A stretch of DNA of 13,009 bases. It comes from JACVRX01 sp035697245. Its GTDB lineage: Bacteria > Actinomycetota > Actinomycetes > Jiangellales > Jiangellaceae. Below are positions 1-7,087 of the stretch, one piece after another; position 1 is the first letter of the stretch, and every line of letters begins with the position of its first letter. Below the pieces are notes generated by a model. It was not told the DNA's origin and ran no database searches. It worked only from the letters and a program-made list of their open reading frames with translations. The position numbers and the translations under genes are program-made. Where the stretch lies: positions 1 to 13,009 of the forward strand of contig DASSDH010000033.1 in assembly GCA_035697245.1 (NCBI GenBank), written 5' to 3'.

Positions 1-2843
1 AGCTGCTGCTGACCGACGACGTGCGGTCCCGTGCCCGAACGCTGGCCGAGCGCCACCCGGAACTTGCCGACCTTTTTGACAAGATCGCCGCCGGAGTCGC
101 CGTCGAGGGCATGGAATCGCTGGCTCCGGTTCTCGTCGACGAGATGGAACTGTTGCTCGACCTGCTGCCGGCCGGGACCCACGTGCTGGTTTGCGATCCG
201 GAACGGGTTCACACCCGGGCACACGACCTGGTGGTGACCAGCCAAGAGTTCCTCGAGGCGTCTTGGGCCGCTGCGGCCGGCGGAGGACGGGCACCGATCG
301 ACCTTGGCGCCGCCGCATACCGAACCCTCGGCGAGGTCCGAGGCCACGCCATCGGTCGCGGGTTGCCGTGGTGGGGCCTGAGCCCGTATGGCACCGACGA
401 GGAGCTCGTGGGCGACGAGAACGGGGGCGTGCAGAGCCGTACGGTGTCGGCCCGGCCCGCCGACTCGTATCGCGGTGATACCCAACGCGCGGTCGCCGAC
501 CTGAAGGGTTGGCTCGCCGACAACCGGCGACTGGTCGTGGTTACCGGCGGACACGGCACCGCCGAGCGTGTCGGGGAAGTCCTCGCCGACGCCGACGTCC
601 CGAACCGGCTCACCGATCGGATCGAAACGGCACCGGATCGCGGCGTGGTCCACGTCAGCACCGGCGCGCTCGCACATGGCTTCGTCGCCGACGCCGCCGG
701 GCTGGTCGTCCTGACCGAGGACGACATCACCGGGCAGCGGGCGTCGACGAAAGACATGCGGCGGTTGCCAAGCAGGCGCAGGAACCAGGTCGACCCGCTG
801 CAGCTGCGGCCCGGCGACCACGTCGTCCACGACCAGCACGGCGTGGGCCGGTACGTCGAGATGACCAGCCGAACCGTCGCCGGTGCCACCCGCGAGTACC
901 TGGTGATCGACTACGCACCGTCGCGGCGAGGCCAACCCCCCGACCGGCTCTATGTCCCCACCGATCAGCTCGACCAGGTCACCAGGTATGTGGGCGGCGA
1001 TACCCCGTCGCTGGACCGGATCGGTGGCTCGGACTGGGCCAAGCGCAAAGGACGGGCCCGCAAGGCCGTCCGCGAGATCGCCGCCGAGCTGATCCGGCTC
1101 TATGCCGCCCGACAGGCGGCACCTGGCTACGCGTTCGGGCCGGACACTCCGTGGCAGCGGGAGCTCGAGGACGCCTTCGCGTACGTGGAGACGCCCGACC
1201 AGCTCACGGTGATCGACGAGGTCAAGCGCGACATGGAGCGTTCGGTGCCGATGGACCGAGTGATCGCCGGGGACGTGGGGTACGGCAAGACCGAGATCGC
1301 CGTGCGGGCAGCGTTCAAAGCCGTGCAGGACGGCAAGCAGGTTGGTGTGCTGGTGCCCACGACCCTGCTGGTGTCACAGCACTACGAGACCTTTTCCGAG
1401 CGCTACGCGCCGTTCCCGGTGGTCGTGCGGCCGTTGTCCCGGTTCCAGTCCGACCGGGAGGCGGCGGACACTCTTCGCGGGCTCGCCGAGGGCTCCGTCG
1501 ATGTCGTCATCGGCACGCACCGTCTGCTCACCGGCGACGTCCGGTTCAAGGATCTCGGACTGCTCGTCGTCGACGAGGAGCAGCGGTTCGGCGTCGAGCA
1601 CAAGGAGAAGCTCAAGCGGCTGCGGACCGATGTTGACGTGCTCACCATGTCTGCAACGCCGATCCCGCGAACGTTAGAGATGTCGATCACTGGGATCCGG
1701 GACATGTCGACCATCACCACGCCGCCGGAGGAGCGGCACCCAGTCCTCACCTATGTCGGTGCGTACGACGAGAAGCAGATCGGCGCCGCCATCCGCCGCG
1801 AGCTGATGCGTGACGGCCAGGTGTTCTTCGTGCACAACCGCGTGGAGACGATCGAGAAGGCGGCTTCCCGGCTGCGCGAGCTCGCCCCCGAGGCACGGGT
1901 GGTCACCGCACACGGGCAGATGGCCGAGCACACGCTAGAACAGGTCATCGCCGATTTCTGGGAGCGCGCCGCCGACGTCCTGGTCTGCACCACCATCGTG
2001 GAGACCGGCCTGGACATCTCCAACGCGAACACGCTCATCGTCGACCGGCCGGACCGGCTCGGCCTCGCCCAGCTGCACCAGCTCCGTGGTCGGGTGGGCC
2101 GTGGCCGGGAACGTGCGTATGCCTACTTCCTCTATCCACCGGAGATTCCGCTGACCGAGGAGGCGCACGAGCGGCTGGCGACGATCGCGACCCATTCGGA
2201 GCTCGGCGCAGGCATGCAGGTGGCGATGAAGGATCTGGAGATCCGCGGCGCGGGCAACCTGCTCGGCGGTGAGCAGTCCGGGCACATCGCCGACGTCGGT
2301 TTCGACCTCTACGTACGGCTGGTCGGCGAGGCGATAACCGAATACCGCGGCGAGGGCGGCCCAGCCACCCCCGAGGTTCGGGTGGAGCTGCCGGTCGACG
2401 CCTATCTGCCCCACGAGTACATCTCCAGTGAGCGGCTGCGGCTCGAGGCGTACCGACGCCTGTCCGAGGCACTCACCGATGCCGACGTCGACGCGGCAGC
2501 AGAAGAGCTCGACGACCGGTACGGCGAACCGCCGCGCCCGGTGCGCAACCTGCTGGAAGTCGCCCGGTTCCGGGCGCATGCGCGCGCCGCCGCTCTGCGG
2601 GAGGTGACCCTGCAGGGCAGGCACGTTCGCTTCGGGCCGGTCTCCCTGCGGGATTGGCAACGCGTTCGACTGGATCGGCTGTATCCCGGCGCGCTCGTCA
2701 AGCAGGCCGTCAGCACGATCCTGGTGCCACGCCCGACGACGGCCCCGGTCGGTGGAACGCCCGTTCGCGACCTCGAGCTGCTGGAGTGGGCTCGCGGCGT
2801 CGTCGACGCTGTCCTGGCGGAGGCGCCGGTCTCCGTCGCGTGA
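1..2843 (+). CDS. mfd: Transcription-repair coupling factor Mfd (5' end missing)
   Basis: Mfd is a DNA translocase. It removes RNA polymerase stalled at template-strand lesions and recruits UvrA to start nucleotide excision repair. The frame is open to the first base of the window (codons from position 3), so the GTG at 21 is not the real start. About 946 residues are visible against roughly 1,200 in the family, so the first 250 or so (UvrB-homologous region) lie upstream. In order one sees: the end of the N-terminal module; a CarD-like RNA-polymerase-interacting domain at about 800-1010 (LRPGDHVVHDQHGVGRY); Walker A GDVGYGKT at 1269-1292; Walker B DEEQ at 1572-1583; SATPIPRTL at 1650-1676; the motif VI region QLHQLRGRVGRG at 2070-2105; and the C-terminal TRCF domain ending at TGA 2841-2843. 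All helicase motifs look intact. The codon at 1674-1676 is a rare TTA leucine. Identification is near certain. Confidence 0.97.
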   Translation, partial: LLLTDDVRSRARTLAERHPELADLFDKIAAGVAVEGMESLAPVLVDEMELLLDLLPAGTHVLVCDPERVHTRAHDLVVTSQEFLEASWAAAAGGGRAPIDLGAAAYRTLGEVRGHAIGRGLPWWGLSPYGTDEELVGDENGGVQSRTVSARPADSYRGDTQRAVADLKGWLADNRRLVVVTGGHGTAERVGEVLADADVPNRLTDRIETAPDRGVVHVSTGALAHGFVADAAGLVVLTEDDITGQRASTKDMRRLPSRRRNQVDPLQLRPGDHVVHDQHGVGRYVEMTSRTVAGATREYLVIDYAPSRRGQPPDRLYVPTDQLDQVTRYVGGDTPSLDRIGGSDWAKRKGRARKAVREIAAELIRLYAARQAAPGYAFGPDTPWQRELEDAFAYVETPDQLTVIDEVKRDMERSVPMDRVIAGDVGYGKTEIAVRAAFKAVQDGKQVGVLVPTTLLVSQHYETFSERYAPFPVVVRPLSRFQSDREAADTLRGLAEGSVDVVIGTHRLLTGDVRFKDLGLLVVDEEQRFGVEHKEKLKRLRTDVDVLTMSATPIPRTLEMSITGIRDMSTITTPPEERHPVLTYVGAYDEKQIGAAIRRELMRDGQVFFVHNRVETIEKAASRLRELAPEARVVTAHGQMAEHTLEQVIADFWERAADVLVCTTIVETGLDISNANTLIVDRPDRLGLAQLHQLRGRVGRGRERAYAYFLYPPEIPLTEEAHERLATIATHSELGAGMQVAMKDLEIRGAGNLLGGEQSGHIADVGFDLYVRLVGEAITEYRGEGGPATPEVRVELPVDAYLPHEYISSERLRLEAYRRLSEALTDADVDAAAEELDDRYGEPPRPVRNLLEVARFRAHARAAALREVTLQGRHVRFGPVSLRDWQRVRLDRLYPGALVKQAVSTILVPRPTTAPVGGTPVRDLELLEWARGVVDAVLAEAPVSVA

Positions 2844-2900
2844 CCCGAATTCCCGGCAAAGTCCATGACGGGCCATCCTGCTCCGCTGCAAATGGGGCTG

Positions 2901-2929
2901 CGACGCGCATCCGGCTAGGATGCGCGTCG
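2901..2929. repeat. Perfect 12-bp dyad between mfd and the lipoprotein gene
   Basis: The arms CGACGCGCATCC (2901-2912) and GGATGCGCGTCG (2918-2929) are exact reverse complements around a 5-base loop, 57 bases after the mfd stop. No T-run follows, so it may be a U-less actinobacterial terminator for mfd. It also contains a TAGGAT -10-like hexamer (2916-2921), so it could instead be an operator over the lipoprotein promoter. The dyad is certain; its role is inferred. Confidence 0.6.
2916..2921 (+). promoter_or_regulatory. Candidate -10 box for the lipoprotein-mazG unit
   Basis: TAGGAT fits the actinobacterial TAnnnT -10 consensus and predicts a start of transcription near 2928, giving a 32-base leader before the GTG at 2960. 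I see no clear -35. The identical hexamer stands at the expected distance before eno, which supports the call. It lies inside a perfect 12-bp dyad, so an opportunistic match cannot be excluded. Confidence 0.45.
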
Positions 2930-2959
2930 TCTCGAGCTGCCGCCCGAAACGAGGTTCCC

Positions 2960-3559
2960 GTGTCGTCCAGCCGCCGCGCCTTGGCCGCCGTGTTTTGCAT
3001 CGTGGCCGGCGCTTCGCTCGTCGCCTGCAACACCGAGCAGATCGGGGCGGCTGCGGTGGTGGGCGATGCGCGGATCACCGTCGCGGAACTGCAGGAACAG
3101 GTGAGCGAGCTGGCCGACTCGCTGCCTGACAGCGCGGGCGCCGTCGGTGATCAGAGCGCCGCTCAGCACACGATCCTGGAGCGGATGATCCAGAGCATGC
3201 TGCTCGCCGCCGTCGCCGCAGACGAGGGCGTCGAGGTGTCCGGAGCCGAGATCGACGCATACATCGACGAGCAGGTCGTCTCCCAGGCCCAGGATGGAGA
3301 CATCGGCCCACTGCTGGCGCAGAACAACCTGACCGAAACCAGCTTGCGACCGTTCGTGCGCGACCAGCTGATCGCCACCAAGTTGATCGAGGAGCTCGGC
3401 GGTCAGGAGGAGCTCATTCAGGCCATCACCGAGAAGGCGGACGAGATCGGCGTGACCGTGAGCCCGCGTTATGGCACGTGGAACGGAGTGGTACTCGAGC
3501 AGTCCAGCGGCTCGATCTCCGAGCCCGAGTCCGGGTCGGCCGAGACACCAGCGGGCTGA
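2960..3559 (+). CDS. SurA-N-like putative lipoprotein chaperone
   Basis: A predicted 199-residue secreted lipoprotein. The GTG at 2960 is preferred because GAGG (2951-2954) sits five bases before it and a signal peptide follows at once: SSSRR, then a hydrophobic segment, then lipobox LVAC with the acylated cysteine at residue 23. The frame stays open upstream to 2654, but that would bury the signal peptide. The mature part resembles the N-terminal helical domain of SurA/PrsA-type chaperones: AVVGDARITVAELQ at about 32-45, a helical middle, and a closing VSPRYGTWN at 167-175. No PpiC-type isomerase domain follows, so any chaperone role would be without catalysis. The tail after 180 is Ser/Glu/Pro-rich and probably disordered. 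The gene ends eight bases before mazG, so the two are probably co-transcribed. The family call is from recognition of pattern; client proteins are unknown. Confidence 0.85.
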   Translation: MSSSRRALAAVFCIVAGASLVACNTEQIGAAAVVGDARITVAELQEQVSELADSLPDSAGAVGDQSAAQHTILERMIQSMLLAAVAADEGVEVSGAEIDAYIDEQVVSQAQDGDIGPLLAQNNLTETSLRPFVRDQLIATKLIEELGGQEELIQAITEKADEIGVTVSPRYGTWNGVVLEQSSGSISEPESGSAETPAG

Positions 3560-3567
3560 GAGCTGCG

Positions 3568-4587
3568 GTGACCGCCGGTCGCCTCGTCTTGCTGGTCAAC
3601 AGCCCCCGGGTTGCGCCAGGACTGCTCACCGCCGCAGCGTGGGACGTCCTGCGGGCCGGGCGAGTCCTCGTCGCCAGCGCCGACCACCCACAGGTGGAAG
3701 CGATGCGGGCCGCCGGCATCGATCCGGAATCGGTGGGTTCCATGACGCCGACGGTGCTGGTGGACCAGGCGGTGACCGGCACGGTGGTCTGGGTGGGTTC
3801 GCCCGACGGCGACCCGGGGCTGGCCGACGGGATCGCGGTCGAGCTGACGGCTCGCGCGGCCCCCGGTCAATCTTCGCCCGTGGTGGAGGTCATGACCGGG
3901 TCCTACGATCTGCCCGGGGCCAGGTTGCTCGATCTCGTCACCGTGATGGATCGCCTCCGCTCACCCGGTGGTTGCCCGTGGGACCAGGAGCAGACGCATA
4001 GGTCACTCGCCACCTATCTGCTGGAGGAGACCTACGAGACGCTCGAGGCGATCGAGGCCGATCCGGCTCACCTGCGGGAGGAGCTGGGCGATCTGCTCCT
4101 GCAGATCGTGTTCCACGCCCGCATCGCCGAGGAGGACCAGGTCGACGCGTGGTCGATCGACGACGTCGCGGCCGGCATCGTCGACAAGCTGATCCGCCGG
4201 CATCCGCACGTCTTCGGAGACGCTGCAGCTGACAGCGCAGCACACGTCGAGGCCCGGTGGGACGAGCTCAAGCGGACAGAGAAGCAACGGACGTCGGCTC
4301 TCGACGGTATTCCGGCGGCGCTGCCCGCACTCGCACTCGCCGCCAGAGTGATGGGGCGGGCCGCCCGCGCCGGCGTCGCGCCGCCGCCCGATCGCGAGGC
4401 GTCGATGTCCGTCGGCGACGTACTGCTCGCGGTCGTCGAACGTGCCCGAGTCGAAGGTGTCGACCCAGAGCAGGAGTTGCGCGACGCCGTCCGCCGCTAC
4501 GCCCAGCAGGTGCGTGCTCTCGAAGCGGAGCAAGGATTCGACCGCCTGAGGTCTGCAGAGGGGCCGGACGCGGAAGCGGGCGTCTAA
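3568..4587 (+). CDS. mazG: MazG-family nucleoside triphosphate pyrophosphohydrolase
   Basis: MazG hydrolyses (d)NTPs to the monophosphate and pyrophosphate; in mycobacteria it clears oxidised nucleotides. The GTG at 3568 gives 339 residues, close to mycobacterial MazG (about 325). GAGAG (3558-3562) overlaps the previous stop and serves as a plausible ribosome site; the longer open frame from 3478 would overlap the lipoprotein gene. The catalytic domain begins near residue 120: SPGGCPWDQEQTH (132-144), then the metal-binding EExxE (E153, E154, E157) and ExxD (E172, D175), then KLIRRHPHVFGD. A second MazG-like half is present but eroded: GDVLLAVVERARVEGVDPE is retained near 288-310 while its first acidic motif is missing. 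Residues 1-115 recall a worn tetrapyrrole-methylase domain as in Bacillus YabN (LVLLVNSPRVAPGLLTAAAW). Only eight bases separate it from the lipoprotein gene, and a strong stem-loop follows. Confidence 0.93.
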   Translation: MTAGRLVLLVNSPRVAPGLLTAAAWDVLRAGRVLVASADHPQVEAMRAAGIDPESVGSMTPTVLVDQAVTGTVVWVGSPDGDPGLADGIAVELTARAAPGQSSPVVEVMTGSYDLPGARLLDLVTVMDRLRSPGGCPWDQEQTHRSLATYLLEETYETLEAIEADPAHLREELGDLLLQIVFHARIAEEDQVDAWSIDDVAAGIVDKLIRRHPHVFGDAAADSAAHVEARWDELKRTEKQRTSALDGIPAALPALALAARVMGRAARAGVAPPPDREASMSVGDVLLAVVERARVEGVDPEQELRDAVRRYAQQVRALEAEQGFDRLRSAEGPDAEAGV

Positions 4588-4590
4588 AGA

Positions 4591-4624
4591 GCGATTCGTG
4601 GCATGCTGTGCGGCCACGAATCGC
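4591..4624 (+). terminator. 12-bp stem-loop after mazG, probable terminator
   Basis: GCGATTCGTGGC (4591-4602) and GCCACGAATCGC (4613-4624) are perfectly complementary around a 10-base loop, starting three bases after the mazG stop. No T-run follows, which is common for actinobacterial terminators. Its place between a finished operon and the separate eno promoter supports termination. The rest of the gap, 4625-4724, shows nothing I recognise. Confidence 0.7.
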
Positions 4625-4724
4625 GGAGCCCGCGTAGCGTCCGGCCGCTCTGCCGACAGACCGCCCCCGTCAGCCTCATTCCGACCCGCCTCGGCACGTC
4701 CGCGGTGCACAGACGGCGCGCTAC

Positions 4725-4730
4725 TAGGAT
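4725..4730 (+). promoter_or_regulatory. -10 box of the eno operon; leaderless start
   Basis: TAGGAT matches TAnnnT. Its last T lies exactly seven bases before the G of the eno GTG at 4737, so transcription is expected to begin at the start codon itself. No Shine-Dalgarno sequence precedes the GTG, as expected for a leaderless mRNA, a class common in actinobacteria. The -35 region (about 4701-4707) is weak. Confidence 0.65.
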
Positions 4731-4736
4731 CCCGAC

Positions 4737-6017
4737 GTGGCCACGATCGAAGCCGTCGGAGCGCGGGAGATCCTCGACTCGCGCGGAAACCCCACCGTGG
4801 AGGTCGAGGTCGCGCTCGATGACTCGACGATCTCCCGGGCCGCCGTGCCTTCCGGCGCGTCGACCGGCGCGTTCGAAGCGGTGGAGTTACGAGACGGCGA
4901 CCCAGACCGCTACCTCGGCAAGGGCGTCGAGAAGGCTGTCACCACTGTGCTTGACGAGATCGGGCCGGAGCTGCTCGGGTTCGAGGCCAGCGAACAGCGG
5001 CTCATCGACCAGGCCCTGCTCGATCTGGACGGCACGCCGAACAAAGAGCGGCTCGGCGCCAACGCGGTCCTTGGCGTCTCACTCGCCGTCGCGAAAGCCG
5101 CCGCGGACTCCGCGGAGCTGCCGTTGTTCCGATACGTCGGCGGACCCAACGCTCACCTGCTGCCCGTCCCGATGCTGAACATCCTCAACGGGGGTGCGCA
5201 CGCCGACAGCAACGTCGACATCCAGGAGTTCATGGTGGCGCCGGTCGGTGGCGGCACCTTCCGTGAGGCCCTGCGGTGGGGTACGGAGGTCTACCACGCG
5301 CTCAAGTCGGTCCTGAAGGAGAAGGGTTACGCGACCGGGCTCGGCGACGAGGGCGGCTTCGCCCCCAACTTGCCGAGCAACCGGGACGCGCTGGACCTGA
5401 TTGCCGTGGCGATCGAGAAGGCGGGCTTCACGGTGGGCCGTGACGTGGCGTTGGCGCTCGACGTCGCGGCTACCGAGTTCTTTTCCGACGGCGCCTACAC
5501 CTTCGAGGGAGCCACCAAGACGGCCGAGGAGTTGTCCGCCTATTACGCCGAGCTGGTATCGGCGTATCCGCTGGTTTCGATCGAGGACCCACTCGCCGAG
5601 GACGACTGGGCCGGCTGGGCGGCGCTGACCGGCGCCATCGGCGACCACGTGCAGATCGTCGGCGACGACCTGTTCGTGACCAACCCCGAACGCCTCGAGC
5701 GGGGCATCGAGGAAGGCTGCGCCAACGCCTTGTTGGTCAAGGTCAACCAGATCGGAACGCTCACTGAGACTCTGGACGCGGTCGCGCTCGCACACCGGTC
5801 CGGATACCGGTGCATGATGAGCCACCGCTCCGGTGAGACCGAGGACACGACCATCGCCGACCTTGCCGTCGCCACCGACTGCGGACAGATCAAAACCGGG
5901 GCACCCGCCCGGTCGGAGCGGGTGGCGAAGTACAACCAGCTACTGCGGATCGAGGAGGAACTCGACGACGCGGCACGGTACGCGGGCGCGGGGGCGTTCC
6001 CCAGGTTCACGGCCTAG
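4737..6017 (+). CDS. eno: Enolase (phosphopyruvate hydratase)
   Basis: Enolase interconverts 2-phosphoglycerate and phosphoenolpyruvate in cytosolic glycolysis. The 426 residues are the family's usual length and need no trimming. Visible signatures are AREILDSRGNPTVEVEV (9-25), the mobile loop VPSGASTGAFEAVELRDGD (37-55), E164 (IQEFMVAP), E205 (GDEGGFAPNL), the Mg ligands D242, E283 (SIEDPLAEDD) and D310 (VGDDLFVTNP), the catalytic lysine K335 (LLVKVNQIGT), H363 (MSHRSGETED) and K386 (GQIKTGAPARS). All catalytic and metal residues are present. The GTG start coincides with the predicted first transcribed base. One rare TTA leucine codon lies at 4887-4889. The gene heads a five-gene operon; the next gene starts three bases after its TAG. 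In M. tuberculosis lpqU lies between mazG and eno; it is absent here. Confidence 0.98.
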   Translation: MATIEAVGAREILDSRGNPTVEVEVALDDSTISRAAVPSGASTGAFEAVELRDGDPDRYLGKGVEKAVTTVLDEIGPELLGFEASEQRLIDQALLDLDGTPNKERLGANAVLGVSLAVAKAAADSAELPLFRYVGGPNAHLLPVPMLNILNGGAHADSNVDIQEFMVAPVGGGTFREALRWGTEVYHALKSVLKEKGYATGLGDEGGFAPNLPSNRDALDLIAVAIEKAGFTVGRDVALALDVAATEFFSDGAYTFEGATKTAEELSAYYAELVSAYPLVSIEDPLAEDDWAGWAALTGAIGDHVQIVGDDLFVTNPERLERGIEEGCANALLVKVNQIGTLTETLDAVALAHRSGYRCMMSHRSGETEDTTIADLAVATDCGQIKTGAPARSERVAKYNQLLRIEEELDDAARYAGAGAFPRFTA

Positions 6018-6020
6018 CTG

Positions 6021-6578
6021 ATGGCCGGCCCTGCCCGCGGTCCCGGCGCCCGGCCTTCGGCCGGGGCTCGGCCTACCGCGCGGCGCTCGACCAGGCCCGC
6101 TGGCCGGACGCCGCGATCGCAGGCGACGGATCGGCGGCCAAGCGACATGGGTCGACCACCCGGCCGTTCGACTCGGACCTCCGGGCGCGGCTCGTTCACC
6201 AGTCGGGCTGCGGTGCTGGCCCTCGTCTTGGGCGTGCTTGCGGTGTCCTACGCCTATCCGCTGCGGGCTTGGTACGACCAGCACTCCCGGCGCAGCGCGC
6301 TGGAACAAGAGTCCGCCGAGCTGAGCGCGTCGGTCCACGAGCTCGAAACCGAGCTGCGACTCTGGGAAGACCCCGCCTATGTGCGCGCGCAGGCGCGAGC
6401 GCGGCTCGGTTTCGTCCTGCCCGGTGAGGTCGGATACGTCGTCGTCGACGAGAACGGAACCACCCAGCCGGTCACGACGGCTGAAGGCATCCCCGTGACG
6501 GCCGACGGGCCGTGGTACTCCCGGCTGTGGGCCTCGCTGGAGGCTGCCGACGTGCCGGCGGCCGAAGAGGCGGAGTGA
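6021..6578 (+). CDS. divIC: DivIC/FtsB-type septum formation initiator
   Basis: A 185-residue single-pass membrane protein of the DivIC/FtsB family, which joins FtsL and FtsQ/DivIB in the divisome and helps start septal wall synthesis. Residues 1-60 form a basic, Pro/Gly/Arg-rich cytoplasmic tail typical of actinobacterial members. A hydrophobic segment at about 61-80 is followed by a predicted coiled coil at about 88-115 (LEQESAELSASVHELETEL) and the family signature WEDPAYVRAQARARLG at 115-130, then FVLPGEVGYVVV. The acidic C-terminus (AEEAE) is extracytoplasmic. The ATG at 6021 is three bases after the eno stop with no clear Shine-Dalgarno, so translation may depend on ribosomes finishing eno. 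An alternative ATG at 6147 would shorten the tail by 42 residues but keep every domain. The eno-divIC-DUF501 order is conserved in actinobacteria. Confidence 0.92.
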   Translation: MAGPARGPGARPSAGARPTARRSTRPAGRTPRSQATDRRPSDMGRPPGRSTRTSGRGSFTSRAAVLALVLGVLAVSYAYPLRAWYDQHSRRSALEQESAELSASVHELETELRLWEDPAYVRAQARARLGFVLPGEVGYVVVDENGTTQPVTTAEGIPVTADGPWYSRLWASLEAADVPAAEEAE

Positions 6579-7087
6579 CTACGCCGTCTCCGGCCGACCT
6601 GGCGGCGGTGTCACTGCAGTTGGGCCGGCCGGCCCGCGGCATGCGAGCCGTGGCCCACCGGTGCCCGTGCGGATTACCCGACGTCATCGAGACCGAGCCG
6701 CGCCTACCGGATGGAACGCCGTTTCCGACCACGTTCTATCTGACCTGCCCACGCGCGGCCGCTGCCGTATCGGCGCTCGAGTCGGCGGGTGTGATGCGAG
6801 AGCTGTCTGACCGATTGGCGCTGGATCCAGCCTTCGCCATGGCCTACGCGGCCGCTCATCGTGACTACCTCGCTCGTCGCGAGCGGATCGCCACGGTGTC
6901 CGAGATCGCCGGAGTTTCCGCCGGTGGGATGCCGAACCGGGTGAAGTGTCTGCACGCCTTGCTGGCGCATGCTCTCGCGGCGGGTCCAGGCGTCAACCCG
7001 CTGGGCGACGAGGTACTTGACCTGCTGGCGCCGTGGTGGCCGGCGGGTCCATGCGTGGAAATCCCGGCAGCACAGGACCGTCCGTGA
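6575..7087 (+). CDS. DUF501 conserved protein
   Basis: A 170-residue soluble protein of unknown function, matching DUF501, a family found beside divIC and ppx in actinobacteria. The GTG at 6575 overlaps the divIC stop by four bases (GTGA), and GAAGAGG (6564-6570) lies four bases before it, so this start is well supported. Conserved-looking features are HRCPCGLPDVIET near 29-40, YLTCPRA at 55-61, and NRVKCLHALLAHALA at 121-135 followed by NPLGDEV. C30, C32, C58, C125, H127 and H132 are candidate metal ligands by pattern; this is inference, not a known family property I can cite. There is no signal peptide or membrane segment. A TTA codon lies at 6674-6676. It overlaps ppx by four bases, so its dose is probably tied to both neighbours. 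Confidence 0.88.
   Translation: MTTPSPADLAAVSLQLGRPARGMRAVAHRCPCGLPDVIETEPRLPDGTPFPTTFYLTCPRAAAAVSALESAGVMRELSDRLALDPAFAMAYAAAHRDYLARRERIATVSEIAGVSAGGMPNRVKCLHALLAHALAAGPGVNPLGDEVLDLLAPWWPAGPCVEIPAAQDRP

Noticed and set aside
21..23. GTG at 21 as the start of mfd
   Set aside because: The frame is open to the window edge and the family's N-terminal 250 residues are missing, so the gene begins upstream.
1935..2891. A 318-codon minus-strand open frame opposite mfd
   Set aside because: It is antisense to the conserved Mfd helicase and C-terminal domains and low in recognisable sequence features.
2654..2959. Upstream extension of the lipoprotein frame into mfd
   Set aside because: It would bury a clear signal peptide and lipobox and overlap mfd; the GTG at 2960 has its own GAGG site.
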